From IMG/VR virus record IMGVR_UViG_3300022198_001815, positions 1 through 24,430 of that record: DNA of 24,430 nt; one strand, 5' to 3'. Below the pieces are notes generated by a model. That model searched no databases. It had not been told where the DNA came from and worked only from the letters and a program-made list of their open reading frames with translations. Position 1 is the stretch's first letter. Each line of letters opens with the position of its first letter. Shown here in pieces: positions 6,716 through 11,149 of the stretch. The stretch is from a virus. Both the position numbers and the translations under genes were made by a program.

Positions 6716-6850
6716 ATGAGAAAACACAAAGCAAGTAACTACGAGTTTAGTGCTATGGTAGCCACCTATGCACTGGGTATGATATGTGTAGTAACCTTAT
6801 TCATGATGTTTGTATTAGTAATGGAATTAACTTGTTGGAACTTATGGTAA
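6716..6850 (+). CDS. Small single-pass membrane protein, 44 aa
   Basis: The ORF starts two bases after the previous stop and overlaps the next start by seven bases. A basic N-terminus (MRKHKASNYEF) is followed by one hydrophobic helix from about residue 13 to 36 (MVATYALGMICVVTLFMMFV). The tail is ELTCWNLW, with Trp near the membrane surface. Positive-inside reasoning puts the N-terminus in the cytoplasm. It could be a holin-like, spanin-like or superinfection-exclusion peptide. Nothing distinguishes these. Confidence 0.5.
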   Translation: MRKHKASNYEFSAMVATYALGMICVVTLFMMFVLVMELTCWNLW

Positions 6851-7044
6851 CTATTAAAACAATAAAGGATCTAAACACAAGTAGCCTAACAGCTAAAGAT
6901 GCTTGTAAGTTAGCCAGCACCAATAAGCAGTATTTGGTTATGGTGCATGATAAAATGCACCTAACCAATGAACCTTATCAATTCCTTGTAATGAAATATC
7001 CAGATGCACTAATGGAAGAAATAAAAATTTATTCGTTGAAATAA
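6844..7044 (+). CDS. Hypothetical protein, 66 aa
   Basis: I prefer the ATG at 6844 to one at 6784. The longer version would overlap nearly the whole preceding membrane ORF, and the segment after 6844 has the typical compact start MVTIKTIKDLNTSSL. The protein is mixed alpha/beta with a central helix (TAKDACKLASTNKQYLVMVHDK) and ends EEIKIYSLK. It is the last gene of the accessory cassette. A hairpin terminator and the second repeat array follow within 30 bases. Function unknown. Confidence 0.55.
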   Translation: MVTIKTIKDLNTSSLTAKDACKLASTNKQYLVMVHDKMHLTNEPYQFLVMKYPDALMEEIKIYSLK

Positions 7045-7070
7045 TTTTTTCGTTCCGCCTAAAACTTTTC

Positions 7071-7107
7071 AGCCCCCTCTTTAATATAGTAGGGGGCTTT
7101 CTTCTTT
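7071..7107 (+). terminator. Terminator hairpin whose loop is a repeat unit
   Basis: AGCCCCCT (7071-7078) pairs perfectly with AGGGGGCT (7091-7098). The 12-base loop CTTTAATATAGT is nearly a complete array unit. A T-rich tail follows (TTCTTCTTT). It ends the accessory operon and links the repeat family to terminator hairpins. Confidence 0.7.
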
Positions 7108-7158
7108 AACATAGTAACCCTCCTCTTTAACATAGTATCCCCCTTCTTTAACATAGTA
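7079..7158 (+). repeat. Four-copy CTTTAAYATAGTA array (array B)
   Basis: Units lie at 7079-7091, 7104-7116, 7125-7137 and 7146-7158 with spacings of 25, 21 and 21 bases. The gaps are C-rich or T/C-rich, except the first, which is the G-run arm of the terminator. The first copy has the T variant and the other three have C, as in array A. C-runs continue to about 7187. Confidence 0.85.
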
Positions 7159-7263
7159 GCCCCCTTGCCCCCCCTCAATAACCCCCTTATTTAGAATCAT
7201 TCTAAGGACTGTTAAAGTTTTGTTAAAAAGTGTAAAAAAGTTTTTTTAAGTGTTTTTCTGTTT

Positions 7264-7271
7264 TATGTTTG
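7264..7271 (+). promoter_or_regulatory. -7 box of a second Bacteroidota-type promoter
   Basis: TATGTTTG matches TAnnTTTG exactly and is followed 32 bases later by the ATG of a mini-ORF. No clear TTG lies at the -33 distance, where the sequence is T-rich. The downstream AATAACTAAAA stretch matches that of the promoter at 5077. Confidence 0.45.
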
Positions 7272-7303
7272 TGTCATAATTAATAACTAAAAAAGAAAAC
7301 AAA

Positions 7304-7408
7304 ATGAAAACAAAAGTAAACTATGCACAATTAATCGTATTATTAACTATCGCATCTCTGGGCGTTGCTGTCATTGCTCACATGATCGCAAACAATGTAA
7401 CCTATTAA
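7304..7408 (+). CDS. Membrane mini-protein, 34 aa
   Basis: This is the first ORF after the promoter at 7264, with an A-rich leader. It has a short basic N-terminus (MKTKVNYAQ) and one hydrophobic helix of about 20 residues (LIVLLTIASLGVAVIAHMIA). At this size chance cannot be excluded. Support comes from the promoter-proximal position, the leader and its membrane-helix character. Small single-pass phage peptides of this kind include toxins and exclusion factors, but no specific match is seen. Confidence 0.4.
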   Translation: MKTKVNYAQLIVLLTIASLGVAVIAHMIANNVTY

Positions 7409-7409
7409 C

Positions 7410-7502
7410 ATGAAAAAAGAACTAATCTTAAACGCTTTATTTTTATTATTTTCAATAGCTCTATTTAAGGGGCTATTGTTTTTAATTTATGTTTTTAACT
7501 AA
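7410..7502 (+). CDS. Possible hydrophobic mini-protein over a hairpin, 30 aa
   Basis: The ORF starts one base after the previous stop and ends at AAC TAA followed by ACTATT, the same context as the gene end at 6143. It is nearly all hydrophobic (LILNALFLLFSIALF, then GLLFLIYVF), split by one Lys-Gly. The bases also form a terminator-like hairpin (7453-7478), so the ORF may be a by-product of a T-rich terminator. Kept at low confidence. Confidence 0.3.
   Translation: MKKELILNALFLLFSIALFKGLLFLIYVFN
7453..7486 (+). terminator. Terminator-like hairpin
   Basis: CAATAGC (7453-7459) pairs with GCTATTG (7472-7478) around a 12-base loop, followed by TTTTTAATTT. It could end the short transcript from the 7264 promoter, or attenuate expression of the 7534 gene. 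Confidence 0.5.
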
Positions 7503-7533
7503 ACTATTTTTTTAACTATTAAATTTATCTATT

Positions 7534-8424
7534 ATGAGAAAAGTATTTTCAAGTCATTCCGAAGTTTGTCACAAGTTCAACGAACAAAGCCAAAGCGAGG
7601 GGCGGGCGGGTAGTATATTCTTTTATGGTAATAAGATTTATTCCTATGGATATCACTATTTGCTTGCTGAATTTATTTCGCCCGAAATTATCCTAATTAA
7701 TAATAAAGGCTATTCTAACAGCACCTCAAAGCATATTGCAATTTTATCCAGTGCAACGCGAGACAAAAAGCAAGTTTATATAACTAAGATACATTTAGAA
7801 CTTGTTTTGCTACAATTACAGAAATTATACAAAAACCTTATCAAAGCAAGAAAACCTCTTTTCTATAAAAATAGTATTGAGGCGTTATATTTAGATTTTG
7901 TTGATGAGGTTAATTTTTTAGGCGGTTTTTATATTGGTGATAGTTTTAACTACTCTTTTGACTTTGTCCCTTATTCTGAAATGAATAAAGAGCAAAAGGA
8001 AAAGTATATACGAATAAATGAAATTAGAACTTTGGCTGATGAATACGCCAAAAGCGAAAAGTATCTAAACAAGATAGAACGAGCCAAAGAATTAGAGGAA
8101 ACCAAAGCCCAAAGAGAAAAAGAGGAAAAGGAAAAACAAATAGATAATTTTTATAGCTACAAAGGTAGCCGAATTAATTGGCTCGAATTTGACCTATTGA
8201 GGCTATCTAAGTGCGGTGAATTTGTCGAAACGAGTCAAGCAGTAAAGATACCTATTAAAGAGGCTCAAAGGTTTTATAAACTATTTAAAAGTGGTGTTGA
8301 ATTAGTAGGCGAAAAAATTAGCCACTATACCACAAAGAGCAACGAAAACTATCTACAAATAGGTTGTCACAAAATAGAACATATCGAGGCGAAAAGAATA
8401 GGCCAATTAATCTTAAATAAATAA
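7534..8424 (+). CDS. Phage protein of unknown function, 296 aa
   Basis: The N-terminal part (about residues 15-72) matches a pattern I recall from many phage proteins annotated as hypothetical or DUF-only: QSEGRAGSIFFYGNKIYSYG, then a beta strand pair and NNKGYSNSTSKHI. Its function is unknown. The middle (about 165-205) is a charged coiled coil (RAKELEETKAQREKEEKEKQ). The C-terminal part has basic helices. There is no nuclease or ATPase motif. The leader contains an AACTAAACTATT copy at 7498-7509 and two further ACTATT or CTATT copies before the ATG. It ends two bases before the next gene, so the pair is probably an operon. Confidence 0.75.
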   Translation: MRKVFSSHSEVCHKFNEQSQSEGRAGSIFFYGNKIYSYGYHYLLAEFISPEIILINNKGYSNSTSKHIAILSSATRDKKQVYITKIHLELVLLQLQKLYKNLIKARKPLFYKNSIEALYLDFVDEVNFLGGFYIGDSFNYSFDFVPYSEMNKEQKEKYIRINEIRTLADEYAKSEKYLNKIERAKELEETKAQREKEEKEKQIDNFYSYKGSRINWLEFDLLRLSKCGEFVETSQAVKIPIKEAQRFYKLFKSGVELVGEKISHYTTKSNENYLQIGCHKIEHIEAKRIGQLILNK

Positions 8425-8426
8425 CT

Positions 8427-8627
8427 ATGTTTAATATATTAGATAGTACACAATTAGCCGAACAAGAATTAACCATAAAGCAACGCTTGCGGATACTAAA
8501 GAGCCGTAAAAAGTACGCTGTTATTTGTCTGGACAATTTATACCTGGTTGATGACCTGGAGCGGTTATTCTTTGACCGATTAAGAGCTGAAAATATCTAC
8601 AACGCTATTGTATATCAGCTCAGATAA
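8427..8627 (+). CDS. Hypothetical protein, 66 aa
   Basis: It begins two bases after the previous stop and is followed by a terminator at 8652. The protein is helical (TQLAEQELTIKQRLRILKSRKK) with a hydrophobic segment KYAVICLDNLYLVDDL in the middle and a C-terminal helix rich in Arg. An antisense reading at 8318-8536 is a shadow. The tight link to the 7534 gene suggests a shared function, which is unknown. Confidence 0.6.
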   Translation: MFNILDSTQLAEQELTIKQRLRILKSRKKYAVICLDNLYLVDDLERLFFDRLRAENIYNAIVYQLR

Positions 8628-8651
8628 AAAAACGCTTTAAACTGCCTTAAA

Positions 8652-8678
8652 AGCCCCTTAAATAGGGGCTATTTTTTT
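8652..8678 (+). terminator. Rho-independent terminator
   Basis: AGCCCCT (8652-8658) pairs perfectly with AGGGGCT (8664-8670) around a 5-base loop TAAAT, followed by A and T7. A clear terminator 25 bases after the 66-aa gene. Confidence 0.85.
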
Positions 8679-8684
8679 GCCCTA

Positions 8685-8692
8685 TAATTTTG
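8685..8692 (+). promoter_or_regulatory. Possible promoter -7 box ahead of the gene-free region
   Basis: TAATTTTG fits TAnnTTTG and is followed by CAAAGG. No TTG lies 17-23 bases upstream, where the terminator stem sits. It would start a transcript near 8700 leading through the structured region to the tail genes. Confidence 0.3.
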
Positions 8693-8760
8693 CAAAGGTG
8701 CTGAAAACATGAAAAGTTAAAATTGCTTAATGTAACCAACTAAAATAGCTTTACTCTCAA

Positions 8761-8784
8761 CTATGATAGTAATACTATCAATAG
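8761..8784. repeat. Inverted repeat, GATAGTA-A-TACTATC core
   Basis: GATAGTA (8765-8771) and TACTATC (8773-8779) form a perfect 7-base inverted repeat around one base. It extends outward to CTAT and ATAG with one unpaired base. It is flanked by two AATAGCTTT copies (8744 and 8780). The form suits a dimeric DNA-binding protein better than a terminator. Confidence 0.5.
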
Positions 8785-8844
8785 CTTTTATCTATAGTAA
8801 TTCAAGTAGCTATAAGAAAAAGTAATGTAAAGTGAACTTGACGG

Positions 8845-8929
8845 GGGGTAAGTTACTCATTTCGATGAATTCAATGCAATATGAAAGTGCGGAGGGGTAA
8901 GTTATCCACTTCAACGAATTCATTCGATT
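8845..8929 (+). repeat. Imperfect direct repeat, period 49
   Basis: Two 36-base copies begin GGGGTAAGTTA (8845 and 8894) and continue as CA-x-TTC-x-A-x-GAATTCA. About three quarters of positions agree. Each copy contains GAATTC. Possible operator pair or a decayed duplication. Confidence 0.55.
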
Positions 8930-9260
8930 CAGCGTGCCTGCTCCGCCATGAGGCCGCCCCGTTCATGCAGCAAAAAACATAATAGAGTGTTTAAACATAA
9001 TCAAGGGTTACTGCCATCTCCCCCCTAAAGGGGGAGTGGCGGAGACTACATAGAGGGTTTCCGCTCTATAAGGTATACGAGAGTGATGTATGCGCCCCCC
9101 TAAATGCTCTAAATAAAATAATAATGCTGGTCAGGCTGTATGTTGATGGGGCGCACACAAGAGCAATAGAAGAGTATCAACGCAGTTCCTAAGCAGACTT
9201 AGGGTGTCTGATCCAACAGCTGGTGTTCCTGAAGTTTGGGGATTTAGTTAGGCAGATTCC
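8930..9260 (+). ncRNA. Candidate structured RNA or regulatory region
   Basis: No credible ORF is seen here, but several perfect complementary segments are. CTCCGCCA (8941-8948) pairs with TGGCGGAG (9037-9044). CTCCCCC (9018-9024) pairs with GGGGGAG (9030-9036). ATAGAG (9050-9055) pairs with CTCTAT (9064-9069). TGCGCCCC (9091-9098) pairs with GGGGCGCA (9148-9155). CCTAAG (9188-9193) pairs with CTTAGG (9198-9203) with a CAGA loop. A perfect 10-base palindrome TGTTTAAACA lies at 8988-8997. Base composition is locally more G/C-rich than the flanks. It matches no RNA family I can name. The remaining stretches 8693-8929 and 9261-9382 hold only the repeats listed separately. Confidence 0.35.
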
Positions 9261-9316
9261 CTTCTACCATATCAGTCTATACTAAGATAACTAAATAATT
9301 AAAATCTGTTCATTAT

Positions 9317-9360
9317 AATCTGTAAGCATAAACCACCTTTTTGGTTACAATCTGTAAGCA
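9317..9360 (+). repeat. Direct repeat AATCTGTAAGCA, two copies
   Basis: Exact 12-base copies lie at 9317-9328 and 9349-9360, 32 bases apart, with a shorter AATCTGT at 9304-9310. They sit just upstream of the first tail gene and could be sites for a late-gene activator. Confidence 0.55.
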
Positions 9361-9382
9361 ATTTACGGATATGGTACAAAAT

Positions 9383-10132
9383 ATGAAAGTTTGGTTATCT
9401 CTATGTATGGGAAAGACAATACAGTTAGAGCTTACTATTCCGCAACGTTTGGCAGACATTAAGTTGGAGCAATATCAAAAGTACGTTAAGGTACTTGACG
9501 GTATTGATAAGGAAGCTGAAGACGCAGGTGACTTTATTAATCTTAAGGCTCTTGAGATATTCTGTGGGCTACAGCTTAAGGAATCTTATAAGCTACCAGT
9601 ATCTTCTTTTCAGTCGGTATTAGAAACCATTGCTAATTGCTTGCAAGAACCTACACCGCTTGTAAAGCGGTTTTGGTTCAGAGGCTCTAATGGAACGGAG
9701 GTAGAGTTTGGAATGATACCTGACCTTAAGAACATCTCATTTGGTGAGTATATAGACTTGGACAGGTACATAGGAGACTGGACGCAGATGCACAGAGCTA
9801 TGGCTATCTTATTTAGACCCATTACAGCTAAGAAGGGAGAGTTCTACGAGATAGAGGATTATGAAGGATCTGATAAGTATGCAGGTCACATGTTACACAT
9901 GCCTGCAAATGTAGCGTTAGGAGCGTTGGTTTTTTTTTATCGTTTAGGAATGAAATTGTCGAAACATACGATGGACTATTCACTAAAACAGATGACTCAG
10001 GAGCAGCGCCAACAAGTAGAGAGCAAGTTTTCGGAGCTAAATGGGGTTGGTATCAATCACTTTATGCACTCGCTGGAGGAGATGTCTCAAAATTTGATAC
10101 GATTGCAGAGCAACCACTCACTAAATGCCTAA
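9383..10132 (+). CDS. Tail assembly chaperone, short (zero-frame) form, 249 aa
   Basis: By position and pattern this is the G-type tail chaperone of the module. It precedes the tail completion genes and the tape measure, and a second frame overlaps its end. The core begins IQLELTIPQRLADIKLEQYQ, a start I recall from related Bacteroidota phage proteins. The start is uncertain: in-frame ATGs at 9371, 9383 and 9407 are all possible, and a TTG at 9341 would run through the direct repeats. I used 9383 for its A-rich leader. After VALGALVFF (the T-run at 9930-9938) this frame continues with about 64 helical residues and ends at TAA 10130-10132. Those last 64 residues are shared in DNA with the frameshifted extension. 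Confidence 0.7.
   Translation: MKVWLSLCMGKTIQLELTIPQRLADIKLEQYQKYVKVLDGIDKEAEDAGDFINLKALEIFCGLQLKESYKLPVSSFQSVLETIANCLQEPTPLVKRFWFRGSNGTEVEFGMIPDLKNISFGEYIDLDRYIGDWTQMHRAMAILFRPITAKKGEFYEIEDYEGSDKYAGHMLHMPANVALGALVFFYRLGMKLSKHTMDYSLKQMTQEQRQQVESKFSELNGVGINHFMHSLEEMSQNLIRLQSNHSLNA
9930..9938 (+). promoter_or_regulatory. Candidate -1 ribosomal frameshift site (T9)
   Basis: Nine T in a row place T-TTT-TTT (9931-9937) in the classic X-XXY-YYZ register of the chaperone frame. AGGAG (9919-9923) lies seven bases upstream, like the internal Shine-Dalgarno stimulator of dnaX. A weak downstream stem ATCGT (9939-9943)/ACGAT (9968-9972) is possible. Confidence 0.7.
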
Positions 10133-10209
10133 CATGGTTAGTATTTGAGAAGGAGAAAAACGAATTAGAAGAGAAACGAATAAAAGACGCATATAACAAG
10201 AACAGATGA
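9937..10209 (+). CDS. Frameshifted C-terminal extension of the tail assembly chaperone (GT form)
   Basis: After a -1 slip in the T-run, reading continues for 90 codons to TGA at 10207-10209, giving a fusion of about 275 aa. The extension includes FGAKWGWYQSLYALAGGD and then PLTKCLTWLVFEKEKNELEEK, which I recognise as the conserved C-terminal pattern of chaperone-type proteins in related phages. The whole open frame (9877-10209, 111 codons) contains no ATG, GTG or TTG, so it cannot start on its own. It ends in an ATGA overlap with the next gene (10206-10209), as elsewhere in these operons, whereas the short form stops 73 bases before that gene. In lambda the analogous GT fusion recruits the tail tube protein to the tape measure. 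That role is inferred here. Confidence 0.7.
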   Translation, partial: LSFRNEIVETYDGLFTKTDDSGAAPTSREQVFGAKWGWYQSLYALAGGDVSKFDTIAEQPLTKCLTWLVFEKEKNELEEKRIKDAYNKNR

Positions 10210-10670
10210 CAAGTATATACGATGTTATAACTAAGATAAAAGTTTTCCTACGGGAAAACCCTATAGTGAACTATGTGACCTATGGAGACATTACGCAAGT
10301 AGACCTCAACAAGACTACTATGTTTCCACTAACCCACTTTTTCATTCGAAATGTAGCCATCACCGAACACGCTATGCGTGTGACGGTGTCTTTATTGTTC
10401 TTAGATATAGTAGACTACACGAAGGAATATAATGCGGATGACTTAGGAGACAGACAAGATGCAAGCAACCTTATTGATGTGTACAATACGCAGCTACAGA
10501 TTGCCAATGCGCTGGTACAAGACCTAAGAAGAGGTGATCTATACAGAGACAAGTATCAACTCGTAGGCGAGCCTGTTTGTGAGCCATTTAAAGACCGATT
10601 TGAAAACGAGCTTGCAGGATGGTCAATGGACATTACTATAGACATTGTTAACGATATATCTGTATGTTAG
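10206..10670 (+). CDS. Putative tail terminator/completion protein, 154 aa
   Basis: It starts with MTSIYDVITKIKVFL and contains DITQVDLNKTTMFPLTHFFI (about 28-47), later LRRGDLY (about 107-113). I recall this layout from conserved tail-module proteins of Bacteroidota phages. Size, position between the chaperone and a neck-like protein, and a mixed alpha/beta pattern fit a tail terminator that caps the tail tube, but no diagnostic residue proves it. The start overlaps the frameshift product by four bases, which also supports that product. The end overlaps the next gene by seven bases. Confidence 0.55.
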   Translation: MTSIYDVITKIKVFLRENPIVNYVTYGDITQVDLNKTTMFPLTHFFIRNVAITEHAMRVTVSLLFLDIVDYTKEYNADDLGDRQDASNLIDVYNTQLQIANALVQDLRRGDLYRDKYQLVGEPVCEPFKDRFENELAGWSMDITIDIVNDISVC

Positions 10671-11149
10671 AACAACAACTTAAGGCGCTATTTGACCTCT
10701 ACGGAGAGGAGTTCATAAAGGACATGCGTGCTAAGATGGCCTCTGATAAAAGATCGGCCTCTGGTTCAGCAAGCATAAGCCTTGAGAGCGTTTCTACAGG
10801 TAGCGGATTTGCTATATTAGGTAACGACTACATAGAGCAGATTAGTGAAGGGAGAAGACCAGGCCCGATAAGCAAAGAGGGATTTAAGAGAATAAAGGAA
10901 TGGGTAAGAATTAAGGGTATAACCCCTAATAAACCAAATATCAGATACAAGGACTTACCGTTTCTTATGGCAAGAAGCGTAAGAACAAGAGGATTTGCCG
11001 CTACAGGCTTATTTGACTATGTAATCAACAAAAACATCGTACAGTTAAGCGAGGATGTAGCAGACGTAGTCTTAGAGGTGGTAGGACAGCAAATAGACCA
11101 AACTATAAAAGCAAACTTTAAAGGACGTAACATAGGAACAGCAATATAA
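10664..11149 (+). CDS. Putative neck/head-tail joining protein (HK97 gp10-like), 161 aa
   Basis: The central pattern EGRRPGPISKEGFKRIKEW (60s to 80s), then a PFLMARSVRTRGFAATGLFD segment (about 103-122), resembles minor tail or neck proteins of the HK97 gp10 type. There, a Gly-Arg-Arg-Pro-Gly turn and an I-x-x-W helix recur. The function would be joining the head to the tail. It overlaps the preceding gene by seven bases and shares its final A with the next ATG. Recognition is by pattern only. A tail-completion role is the main alternative. Confidence 0.55.
   Translation: MLEQQLKALFDLYGEEFIKDMRAKMASDKRSASGSASISLESVSTGSGFAILGNDYIEQISEGRRPGPISKEGFKRIKEWVRIKGITPNKPNIRYKDLPFLMARSVRTRGFAATGLFDYVINKNIVQLSEDVADVVLEVVGQQIDQTIKANFKGRNIGTAI

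Noticed and set aside
6784-6843. Longer start for the 66-aa gene at 6784
   Set aside because: It would overlap the membrane mini-protein almost completely. The ATG at 6844 gives a normal short overlap.
8881-8982. 33-codon ORF starting MKVRRGKLS
   Set aside because: It lies across the direct repeat and the palindrome-rich region, has no conserved look and no coupling to neighbours. Chance is likelier.
9037-9090. Group I intron core resemblance: GGAGACTACA, then a hairpin ATAGAG...CTCTAT, then AAGGTATAC
   Set aside because: The order recalls the R element, P8 and S element of a group I intron. But the P7 3' strand should read like TAGTC and instead reads TACGAG, so P7 cannot form. No interrupted exon is visible on either side.
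9147-9251. Open stretch reading RVSDPTAGVPEVWGFS before a TAG
   Set aside because: It has no start codon and opens right after a TGA, is only 34 codons, and no upstream frame or slippery site connects it to a gene.
9230-9290. tRNA-like D-arm TTTAGTTAGGCAGA
   Set aside because: No matching acceptor stem, anticodon arm or T-arm GGTTCGA can be built around it.
9341-9382. TTG start for the tail chaperone
   Set aside because: It would make the direct repeat AATCTGTAAGCA part of the protein and needs a rare start although three ATGs follow.
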